Shown: one piece after another, positions 39,601 through 46,143 of the stretch
Numbering within the stretch: the first letter of the stretch is position 1
Layout of the letters: the number at the start of each line of letters is the position of its first letter
Origin: Oscillospiraceae bacterium
Lineage (GTDB): Bacteria > Bacillota > Clostridia > UMGS1810
Direction: 5' to 3'
NCBI GenBank assembly: GCA_015068705.1
Contig: SVJZ01000004.1
Coordinates: 55,690-119,689 of the forward strand
Length of the DNA: 64,000 nt
Translations under genes and position numbers: made by a program
The notes under the pieces: generated by a model
The model's database searches: none
What the model saw: the letters and a program-made list of their open reading frames with translations, nothing else
What the model was told of the DNA's origin: nothing

Positions 39601-40733
39601 AGCTCTGCCTGGTTTGCAAACAGACGGGGATGGGTGTTTCCTACCCGATTTAAGTGTGCGGCAAGTTGCTCGGCAGTGCCGACCGATTCGCCGTTATAGA
39701 GAGCAGAGCGCTTTGTACTGATGGGGGAAAGATCCTGCATGGTGTGCCAGACATAGGTGTCAATCTTACTGGTGCTATCCAACTCTACGGAAGGGATTTC
39801 CACTTCAGCAATTACCACCTCGGCAGGTGCAAGCACATCTGCGCCAAGGTTATAGGATGCCTCATCGCCCTGCTGGGCAATGAGATTGATATAACTCTGA
39901 TTGGTGCGGGAGAAATTGGCAATCTGCCGCACGCTTTTGACCGAGTGATAGGGATAGAGGTATTCACTCATGGTGTAGAAAGTTTCGCCGTTCACCTCGT
40001 CGCCAAAGTCAAACATAAAGGTAGGCTCTTCCAAATAAACACCGGTGGGGGGCTCTTCATCAATGACGGTTTTTACGTTGTCGATATCGATGATGGGACC
40101 ATATACACCGGAATTTACAATACCGTGCGGAATAATACGCGCCTCAAAGCTGCTGTGCGGATTCATGGGGAATTTCTCTCTGGAATAGGTATTAACCAAT
40201 GTACCATTAAGATATGTTTTCACGGTGATGGTTTCATTTTCATCCACCGTTGCATCTATGGTAAAGGTACCGCTTGCCGCCGTGTGTGTTATGGTTGAAC
40301 CATCCGAAAAAGTGATGGTGCTTCCTTTCAGTGCAAAGGGAATCACCGAACCACCATAACCGGGATAAAGAAACTGGCCGTTTTCATCCTTTTGGATGTT
40401 GTCATAATTTCTCAATTCTATCTGAATCGACGTGGTTGCCACATCGGTTGTTTCGTAGTCAAATTCAAGATACAGTCTTTCTTTCGGTTTGATATATTTA
40501 TGATAAATATATCCGCCCACACCGGTTTGGGTTTGTGCCGTTTGGTTGGAATAGTCAAAACGATATACGCCGTCGGTTACGCCCAGGTTGTAGCCGGCGC
40601 TATTTGCAATGTAGAATTTTCTATTTTCATATGTAAAATCTTCAAGGTAAACCGCAGCGGATGCGTGTGCGACAAATGCGCACAGGAAGAGTGCGGTAAA
40701 GAGGATAGTATTTCTTATATTTTTCAAGTTCAT
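36684..40733 (-). CDS. Secreted heparinase II/III-like polysaccharide lyase with C-terminal binding modules
   Basis: 1349 residues. Signal peptide 1-27 (LFLCAFVAHASA). A beta-rich N-terminal domain spans about 28-230. The lyase core has an (alpha/alpha) toroid at about 368-690 (SNWNLIPNGGIG, SWYEGLGYYSY), then a beta sandwich to about 960 with GGHLQTDMGGF (His733) and RAEGHNCLVINP (His781). The Asn, Tyr and His pattern is that of PL12/15/17/21-type enzymes that eliminate at uronic acids. From 971 (VHTKGAVTFG) a module shared with the 41006-43762 protein begins, followed by an Ig-like domain. No wall anchor is seen. Substrate unknown, likely a uronate polymer. Confidence 0.82.
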   Translation of the reverse strand: MNLKNIRNTILFTALFLCAFVAHASAAVYLEDFTYENRKFYIANSAGYNLGVTDGVYRFDYSNQTAQTQTGVGGYIYHKYIKPKERLYLEFDYETTDVATTSIQIELRNYDNIQKDENGQFLYPGYGGSVIPFALKGSTITFSDGSTITHTAASGTFTIDATVDENETITVKTYLNGTLVNTYSREKFPMNPHSSFEARIIPHGIVNSGVYGPIIDIDNVKTVIDEEPPTGVYLEEPTFMFDFGDEVNGETFYTMSEYLYPYHSVKSVRQIANFSRTNQSYINLIAQQGDEASYNLGADVLAPAEVVIAEVEIPSVELDSTSKIDTYVWHTMQDLSPISTKRSALYNGESVGTAEQLAAHLNRVGNTHPRLFANQAELDLTTEKVHTDDTYASMFAALRAEADAMLDDALPIYNRNINNMADIMYKRLTLLGFMYASGQGNQYAECAMNNMYAMAQFSDWYHDNSFLLTGHYALAVAHGYDMIYDYLCDYPTQKAAIEKALHDKAIVPALDVYRADVENTWARRVSNWNLIPNGGIGVACLAIGNVPEYSKDCSIALNYAIRGYRYAMQGFDRNGSWYEGLGYYSYMMNFATDFLASLQNTMGDDYGYLDYEGFKNSSSIPLKLSGSDYIWSYADATYQVINRYNTLMFFAKYADMPGLGKARLDQIADHGGVTLKDLLWYDASFQSGADVNANYGMSEDTYYPDMQMIALHSDYGNTQAFVGTEAGPNSGGHLQTDMGGFVYDAQGEQWFVDLGLDNYSLWNYFSSDWRRYYYRMRAEGHNCLVINPDETSGQDDSATGSVTDYEFTDTQSWATMDLSSAYAEDVENYTRMVYLDKTTQGFAVKDNFTLKGTNNEYYWFAHTPATITLSADKKTATLTKANGKQLKVQLQSDGEFSVMSATPLPVDDAYNPNKWEGNTSAGLTQNPNTGISKLTVHAAGQSGDCEIIVTAVPLDSEGNGTLPVIPSSHDVHTKGAVTFGNTANSNVFWFVNEGEGFYGASSPNKTASHAAGYRMFTASGGPDGADDYYAVMERDTAVNANELRLGYRYNHAWSKQPEESRKTWKDGIVRINYDLRLPDYTEATWGEGDVNRFRITLGKWDNDVLIMKGTGIDMDGKFTLNGVGATTGNDIEMGDWTHHEWVLDYTNNTIQFWQDGVAVTNANTASPYYGSPLMEMTADGLTYGFEGIAFRWNATKGNVGVDNMNIEYDLTMPYVRTADFGSGNAAGGKVLATTQNIAVEIPGMVYTADGTGTMADYVSLIKADGTPVLGATASMASDGKTINISVPNGALVAGESYAIKLNSGVPYGREGHTIKPKDPNGGNPTTYSCTVKTTTAPSLYHFTAVSTLK

Positions 40734-40784
40734 GTGGTCACCTGAATTTCGATTGGATTTTTAGACAATTTCTCGTATATTACT

Positions 40785-40813
40785 ATTCTATCATGGTATT
40801 GGGTCCCATACAA
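40785..40813 (-). promoter_or_regulatory. Promoter-like module P1 upstream of the 1349-residue lyase gene
   Basis: On the minus strand, TTGTAT (40808-40813), 17-bp spacer, TAGAAT (40785-40790), followed by AGTAATATA. The -35 is preceded by CGTCC and an A-run. It shares both ends, but not the spacer, with module P2 at 40938-40966. Confidence 0.6.
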
Positions 40814-40890
40814 GGGACGGTTTTTCATATAAAGGTATCAAAATTTAAGATTTTGCGGAGAAAAGGGATGAAAATTAAGATGGTTGTTTT

Positions 40891-40933
40891 ATATATGTAT
40901 GTGAACGCCCAAGGGGCGTTCACATACATATAT
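40891..40933. repeat. Repeat family B, copy 2 (20-bp perfect hairpin)
   Basis: A 20-bp stem (40891-40910 with 40914-40933, containing TATGTATGTG on the left arm) encloses a 3-nt AAG loop. It lies between the 918- and 1349-residue protein genes. Confidence 0.92.
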
Positions 40934-40937
40934 TACT

Positions 40938-40966
40938 ATTTTACCAAATACTCCATCTTTCTACAA
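40938..40966 (-). promoter_or_regulatory. Promoter-like module P2 (second copy)
   Basis: On the minus strand, TTGTAG (40961-40966), 17-bp spacer, TAAAAT (40938-40943), followed by AGTAATATA. Module P1 has the same ends, so the pair looks like a duplicated promoter. It lies 151-153 bp upstream of P1. Confidence 0.55.
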
Positions 40967-41005
40967 GGGACGCTTTTTGTGTAATAAACGCCTTATTTTA
41001 GGATA

Positions 41006-43762
41006 TTATGCCTCGGGGGTTTCTTCAGGATCAGCAGGTACAACCGAAAGTGCATCGATCGCAGGTGCGATGGGAGAAAGATTACCCAGACCATCTACTG
41101 CAAATGCCTTTATGGTGACATTCTTATTATAGGTGTCCTTAATCTGCATGGGTCCGGTGGAAACAACACGTCCGGTGGAATTTGCCGGAACGGTGCAATC
41201 AGCGATGGTGATATGCTGGAGTGCGCCGGTTGTATTATCGTAGGTTGCAAGGATGAACTTGAAGGTTTCATCTGCATTTCCGGTGTTATTTACAATCGCC
41301 TCTGCAGAGATAACATCCCAGTTTGCCAGTACGCTGCCGGAAATATATGCACCATGCTCATACTCTGCTATGCCGCTTCTAAAGAATTTCATGGTCTGAA
41401 TTCCGTTGGTGGGTGTTACAACCTCTGCCTCGGGCAGCTCTTCCACAACTGTGAAGTAGTATGCAGATGCATCGGTGGTACGCAGTACTTCCTGCGAAAT
41501 GAGGGTGTCGCCTTCGTAAGTTGCAGCAAACGGATCATGACCGTACGCAACACCACTCAGAAGATTGATTTTATAATCACCAGGCTCCAGATTCATATTG
41601 CTCAGGGTAACGGTACCGTCCTCATTCACATTGATATCTGCACCTGCCTCGGTGCCATCTGCCTTGGTCAAGGTAACAAACTGATACAGGTCGCTCGCTT
41701 TGTTCAGGCCTTTACCTGCAAAGTTGACAGTGGCGGTGGTAGCAGTGGAAAGCACCTTGCCACCGTCGGCATTGCCTGCACCAAAATCCACTGCGCTGAT
41801 GTAGGGAATGATACTCTCGTACTGATAACGAAGATTATCCAAACCAAGGTAGTTTTCCTTAGTGATACCACCGTTAAAAGTGATCCAGAAGCCTTCAATA
41901 CCCTTCTGCGCATATTCTCTCATCGCGCTGGAACGATAAGGCTGACCATCTACAAAAAGGTCTACGGTATTATCGTGATAGTTCAAAACCCACTCATAAT
42001 GTGCCCATGCACCAATGGGGTGGCTCAAACGGTCAGTCTTCGCAGTACCGTCAAACATTTGATTATACACAGTATGGTCGCCGATATACCAGTTATTGGC
42101 TGATGCATGTCCCGCAAGCGAGGTTTTTCCGGAATGAGTAACGCCCATGCTGACCATCGCAGAACTACTGTTGCGGTCGTCATTTGCAATATACATATCA
42201 TAGCTGATGCGTGCAACACCATCATTCCAGTATTTTCTGTTTGCGTCTAAATTTGAATTGTCAGAAGAGAATCGTGTACGATAACCCAGACGAATAGCAC
42301 CAGTCTTGGCATTTTCTAATGACTCATTTTTGTACATCTTTGCAAAATAATCGCCTTCACCATTGATGCCGCCGTCCGCCTGTACAATTCCGTAGCTCGC
42401 ATCCATGTTGCCTGCTCTGGTGGAATAAGCATAAAAACCCTCTCCCGTATTTACAAAAGGAAGATAACCTGTCTGCGCAGTGTCCCCAAAAGTTACAGTA
42501 CCTTTGGTGTGTACCTGGGGTGCATCGGTCAGGGTTACGGTGATTTCCTGGGTTGCAACCACGGCATCTTCTGCGTCTTTGGCAGTAAGAGTGATGAACT
42601 TCACGCCTCTGTCGAGAGTGCTCAGGTTAAAGGTACCCCCTTCGGACGGAGCAAGCGGCGCGCCATTTACTGTAACATCAACGGTGGCAACATCACTTGC
42701 AATCCACTTGGGAATATAAGGAGATACTGCAGTGAGGGTATTTCTGACATAGGAGCCACCATCCAGAACACCATCCAGACCAAACGGACGAGCAATCTCG
42801 GGCTGTTCATTTGCAGCCAACGCTTTGTAGGAAACATTGTCGATATAGGTTACTACATCCTGCGTAATATCCGACGGGCTAGCAGTAACACCGCTGAGCG
42901 GTCTAAAGCCGGTCACACCATGTACGCTACCTTGGGTAAAGGTAGAAGTGCTGCCGTCATTGGAGCGGAACCCGATATCAATATAATCGGTAGTAGTTTT
43001 ATGTCCGTCAAAAGTTTTTCCACCATAACGATTGGAAAGTGCCAGTGCCTCACCATTGATGTAAATAGCTACCTGCGGTTTGGAACCGGCAACAATTACG
43101 ATATCAACAGTGTACCACTTATCGTATTCCCATGTGAAATCGGTATAAACCTGCTGACCGAACAGACACACTTTATTTCCGGTGAATTTATAATCCTGTG
43201 TACAGAAAGTAACGAGCGCATCATTTGCACGTGATTTGTTGTAAACAGCCTCTCCCTCAAATGCCACGCCGATGTTTTTAGCAGTAGCGGTTTCTTCGCC
43301 AGTTGCCTTGCCCCATACCTGTGCATCAATGGACGGAGCCCCTGCAGGCGTCCAGTAGTACAAAGAGCCGGTTGGAATCATGATTTCGGTGGACAGATGG
43401 ATTTTTTCACCATCAGTATAGGTGGTATCGGTAGTTTTCGTCGCGTCAAGAGTCACATCAAAAGCACGGCGATAAGCATTATCCGGAACTTGTACACTGC
43501 GCTGCTTGATTTCGTTTACCTTGATACGGGATTCGATGACGTCATCACCGGCGGTTTTACCGGGAATAACATGGTCATAGCCGTTCTGGTAACGAGCGTA
43601 TCCATTGGATTTGTATACACCATCGGGACCATTTACAACATGGTAAAAATCTTCGGGACCATCAATGGTATACTCTGTTACGGTAGGCAGTGTTGCGCCT
43701 ACGGTAATGCACATACCCGTGAGCATAGCAAATACTACGAGTAAGCTAATGAAACGTTTCAT
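41006..43762 (-). CDS. Secreted modular protein with LamG-like and Ig-like domains, no catalytic core seen
   Basis: 918 residues with a signal peptide (LLVVFAMLTGMCITVGA). A LamG-like domain covers about 120-315 (IHLSTEIMIPTG, VAIYINGEAL), ending YIDNVSYKALAANEQP. An Ig-like domain follows (about 350-412). At 417 begins VHTKGTVTFGDTA, the module shared with the 1349-residue lyase. The C-terminus (about 790-918) resembles the end of the 853-residue protein. It contains no motif of a hydrolase or lyase. The likeliest role is glycan binding or scaffolding, but an unknown enzyme domain cannot be excluded. AAAGGAAGG precedes the ATG. Confidence 0.7.
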   Translation of the reverse strand: MKRFISLLVVFAMLTGMCITVGATLPTVTEYTIDGPEDFYHVVNGPDGVYKSNGYARYQNGYDHVIPGKTAGDDVIESRIKVNEIKQRSVQVPDNAYRRAFDVTLDATKTTDTTYTDGEKIHLSTEIMIPTGSLYYWTPAGAPSIDAQVWGKATGEETATAKNIGVAFEGEAVYNKSRANDALVTFCTQDYKFTGNKVCLFGQQVYTDFTWEYDKWYTVDIVIVAGSKPQVAIYINGEALALSNRYGGKTFDGHKTTTDYIDIGFRSNDGSTSTFTQGSVHGVTGFRPLSGVTASPSDITQDVVTYIDNVSYKALAANEQPEIARPFGLDGVLDGGSYVRNTLTAVSPYIPKWIASDVATVDVTVNGAPLAPSEGGTFNLSTLDRGVKFITLTAKDAEDAVVATQEITVTLTDAPQVHTKGTVTFGDTAQTGYLPFVNTGEGFYAYSTRAGNMDASYGIVQADGGINGEGDYFAKMYKNESLENAKTGAIRLGYRTRFSSDNSNLDANRKYWNDGVARISYDMYIANDDRNSSSAMVSMGVTHSGKTSLAGHASANNWYIGDHTVYNQMFDGTAKTDRLSHPIGAWAHYEWVLNYHDNTVDLFVDGQPYRSSAMREYAQKGIEGFWITFNGGITKENYLGLDNLRYQYESIIPYISAVDFGAGNADGGKVLSTATTATVNFAGKGLNKASDLYQFVTLTKADGTEAGADINVNEDGTVTLSNMNLEPGDYKINLLSGVAYGHDPFAATYEGDTLISQEVLRTTDASAYYFTVVEELPEAEVVTPTNGIQTMKFFRSGIAEYEHGAYISGSVLANWDVISAEAIVNNTGNADETFKFILATYDNTTGALQHITIADCTVPANSTGRVVSTGPMQIKDTYNKNVTIKAFAVDGLGNLSPIAPAIDALSVVPADPEETPEA

Positions 43763-44061
43763 TAAAAATCCTTCCTTTCAAAAATTTGGTTTTTTCTTTA
43801 TGCTTGCACATAAAGTTTTCACAAGAATTCCTTGGGCTTTCCTGCATTCCCAACGGGTAAAAGTGCATTCGGCTATATGGGACCGCCTGTCCGCCAAGTT
43901 GGATGCCTTTTTCGGGTGGGAACGAAAACAGGATGTGATAAAATGTGCCGGGCGCCTGCCGTGGTGGCACAAGAGAAAATAATGGGGATCAAGAAAGTGA
44001 AGGAAAAATCTTAACTACTTTTATATATATGCTCAAACGCGATGTTTTTAAAAGATCAACT

Positions 44062-44090
44062 CCCCCCTACCCCCTCATTCTTGAGGGGGT
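44062..44090. repeat. Repeat family A, copy 2
   Basis: CCCCCTCA (44070-44077) pairs with TGAGGGGG (44082-44089), preceded by CCCCCCTA as in the copies at 36471 and 55246. Confidence 0.85.
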
Positions 44091-44101
44091 AACTTTTGGT
44101 T

Positions 44102-44138
44102 TGTTATGTGTGAATGCCTTCGGCATTCACACATAACA
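44102..44138. repeat. Repeat family B, copy 3
   Basis: A 17-bp perfect stem (44102-44118 with 44122-44138, left arm TGTTATGTGTGAATGCC) around a TTC loop. Confidence 0.9.
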
Positions 44139-44182
44139 GGGGAGAAACGTTTTTTATGGATATGCTTGCCTGATCGTTTTTC

Positions 44183-44224
44183 TTATTTAGCACGGGCCTC
44201 GTAGCGTTCATACGCTGCTTGCAT
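44183..44224 (-). pseudogene. Fossil of a second solute-binding protein C-terminus
   Basis: On the minus strand this encodes MQAAYERYEARAK and a TAA stop. The intact binding protein ends MQAAYDRYEARAK. Of 42 bases 6 differ, and nearly all differences are synonymous; the only amino-acid change is Asp to Glu. Similarity stops at the Met codon. This fits the remnant of a related gene, most of which has been deleted. Confidence 0.8.
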
Positions 44225-44267
44225 ACAACCCTGCCTGAAAGGTATGCCGTTGGCTCCCTTTGGCAGG

Positions 44268-44307
44268 CGGATATTTTGTCTTCGCCGTTGGCTCGCCAAA
44301 ACATCCG
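44268..44307. repeat. Imperfect inverted repeat in the gap after the binding-protein gene
   Basis: CGGATATTTTG (44268-44278) and CAAAACATCCG (44297-44307) pair with one mismatch. The loop holds GCCGTTGGCTCGC, which partly repeats GCCGTTGGCTCCC nearby. Confidence 0.65.
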
Positions 44308-44312
44308 TGTAG

Positions 44313-44371
44313 GGAGAATTCCCTGTCACTCCTTAGGGAGTTCCTGCGGCAAGCCGCATCGGGCATTCTCC
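44313..44371. repeat. Three-way-junction foldback element
   Basis: Outer arms GGAGAATTCCC (44313-44323) and GGGCATTCTCC (44361-44371) pair with one mismatch. Two inner hairpins lie inside: ACTCC-TTAG-GGAGT (44328-44341) and TGCGGC-AA-GCCGCA (44345-44358). It is 21 bp past the binding-protein stop, so it may stabilise that mRNA's end. The remaining part of the gap (43763-44061) shows nothing I can identify. Confidence 0.75.
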
Positions 44372-44391
44372 ATAAGATAAATTTCTACCTC

Positions 44392-46017
44392 TTACTTCGC
44401 GCGGGCTTCGTAGCGATCATACGCTGCCTGCATGATTTCCAGTGCACGGGAAAGACCGATGGTTTCATAGTTTGCAAGGTATGCATCCCACTTATCCAGA
44501 GATTCGGTACCTGCGATGAATTTATACATCATCTCGTGCATATGAGTTTCGATTGCAGTTTTGAGGGATGCCAGCTCCTGCGACTCCTCGGTGGTGTACT
44601 GGAGGTTGGGCATGATATGCTCCGTCATGTTGGTCTTTGACCACGTGCGAACATTTTCCTTCTGCTTATCCAGGGAGAAGAATACATCCAGAATATCCTC
44701 GCGCTGCACACGGGGTGACCCCTGGAAACCGGAAGCAGAATGCTGACCGAGTACCTCGGAAAGGGACTGACCGCCGTTAAGATCCTGCTTGGTCATGCGG
44801 TCGGTGAGCATGATGTTACCATCGATGCCATATGCCCAGTCACGATTTTCTACACCAAAGGTGTATTGCAAATTACCCTTTTCGGTGTAGCCATAGTCAA
44901 GCAGTTTTGCAGCAAGCTCGATATTCTGGCAGTGGGTGGAAATTGCGGTCATGGATCCGCCTACCATACTCTCCATGTGACCGAACTCGGGTTTGGTGCC
45001 CTTTTCGGTGGTGGGGAAGGGCATGGAAACAAAATCGATATCCGGGCGGGTTTCTGCCAGTGCAGGGAGCCATTTGCCCCACTGACCGCCGTTTGCACCA
45101 AATGCCATACCAATGTTTCCGCCAAGCAGCTCTGCGGTAAAACGATTGGAACCTTGCAGGGTGGAAAATTCGTTGTCATACAGACCATCGTTGTACCATC
45201 TGTTCATGGTGGCGAGGAAATCTTTAAACTGCGGCTCGGCAGGACCGTATTTTACCTTGCCGTTATCCACATAGTAGGATGCACCAACACCAAAGCCACC
45301 GACGATTGCATTGCCAGCAACCATGTGCTTACCAAGCTCTACTTCCAGCGGAATCTTGATGCCCTGCTCTTTGAAGGCATACAGTGCAGTTTCCATCTCT
45401 GCGATGGTTTCGGGAACGGCAAGGCCTGCCTTATCCAGCAAATCTTTACGAACCATGGGGCCATTATAGACCACCTGACTCTGTGCACCTACCGACGGGA
45501 AACCAGGAATCCATCCCTCGTCGGTGATGAAGCTTTGCAGACGTTTGTCGGTTTCCATCAGTTTTTTGAGTCCCGGTGCACCACCCTTTTCTATGATGGT
45601 GTTTACAGGGATGATGAGTTTATCCTTGATTGCACCTGCTGCGCCGCCATTGGCGTAGGTGGACCAGTTGTAAGAGATTACGTCGGGCATTTCGCCGGAG
45701 GATAGGATGATATTGAACTGGGTGGATTCCTGCCCCTGCGGGGGGTGAATCCATTTGACGTTTACACCCGTTTCGTCGATTACCATTTTACCGAACGGGG
45801 TGTCACCAAGATTACCATATTTGGTGGTAACGTGTACATAGAGCGGTGCCCACCAACTGACGATGGTTTCGGTGTCTTCCACCGGATAGCCTTCATCCAT
45901 GGTACGCTTGAACTCGTACTTGGTGCCGTCGATTGCAACGGTTTGATCGTTGCATCCGCACATGAAGAGCATAGCGCCCAACAGTGCAAATGCGATTACC
46001 TGCTTTACTTTTTTCAT
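44392..46017 (-). CDS. Oligosaccharide ABC transporter, substrate-binding lipoprotein
   Basis: 541 residues, LplA/YtcQ-like (large SBP family 1 proteins). The signal ends in a lipobox-like MCGCND, with Cys22 as likely lipidation site. Blocks typical of the family include FNIILSSGEMPDVISYNWS, MVRKDLLDKAGLAVPETIAEM, AFGANGGQWGKW and LAAKLLDYGYTEKGN. It would deliver oligosaccharides to the permeases at 34436-36301. AAGGAGAG precedes the ATG. Directly after the stop is a foldback element, and behind that a fossil of a second binding-protein end. Confidence 0.93.
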   Translation of the reverse strand: MKKVKQVIAFALLGAMLFMCGCNDQTVAIDGTKYEFKRTMDEGYPVEDTETIVSWWAPLYVHVTTKYGNLGDTPFGKMVIDETGVNVKWIHPPQGQESTQFNIILSSGEMPDVISYNWSTYANGGAAGAIKDKLIIPVNTIIEKGGAPGLKKLMETDKRLQSFITDEGWIPGFPSVGAQSQVVYNGPMVRKDLLDKAGLAVPETIAEMETALYAFKEQGIKIPLEVELGKHMVAGNAIVGGFGVGASYYVDNGKVKYGPAEPQFKDFLATMNRWYNDGLYDNEFSTLQGSNRFTAELLGGNIGMAFGANGGQWGKWLPALAETRPDIDFVSMPFPTTEKGTKPEFGHMESMVGGSMTAISTHCQNIELAAKLLDYGYTEKGNLQYTFGVENRDWAYGIDGNIMLTDRMTKQDLNGGQSLSEVLGQHSASGFQGSPRVQREDILDVFFSLDKQKENVRTWSKTNMTEHIMPNLQYTTEESQELASLKTAIETHMHEMMYKFIAGTESLDKWDAYLANYETIGLSRALEIMQAAYDRYEARAK

Positions 46018-46059
46018 GGTACTCTCTCCTTCTTAAATATTATTTTGATCGGGTTTTGA

Positions 46060-46104
46060 GGGCGGGACGCCGAGGACGTCGTCCCCTACGGGGTTGCCGA
46101 AGGG
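46060..46104. repeat. Repeat family C, copy 2
   Basis: GGGCGGGACGCCG, then a GTCGTCCCCTAC arm and GTTGCCGAAGG, lies between the 853-residue protein gene and the binding-protein gene. Confidence 0.8.
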
Positions 46105-46143
46105 GGGCTCCCCCAAAACCCAAGCAGTTACGGAAAAGAAATA

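Noticed and set aside
40811..40825. CAAGGGACGGTTTTT as a Rho-independent terminator
   Set aside because: The T-run is present but no stable stem precedes it at all three copies, so a regulatory motif is more likely.
43746..43972. Two overlapping short open frames after the 918-residue gene start
   Set aside because: They overlap each other and the leader of the secreted protein, and have neither a ribosome binding site nor a recognisable fold.
44740..45705. Open frame of 321 codons opposite the binding-protein gene
   Set aside because: It is a reverse-frame shadow of a well-supported lipoprotein. The translated sequence is rich in Cys and His with no family signature.
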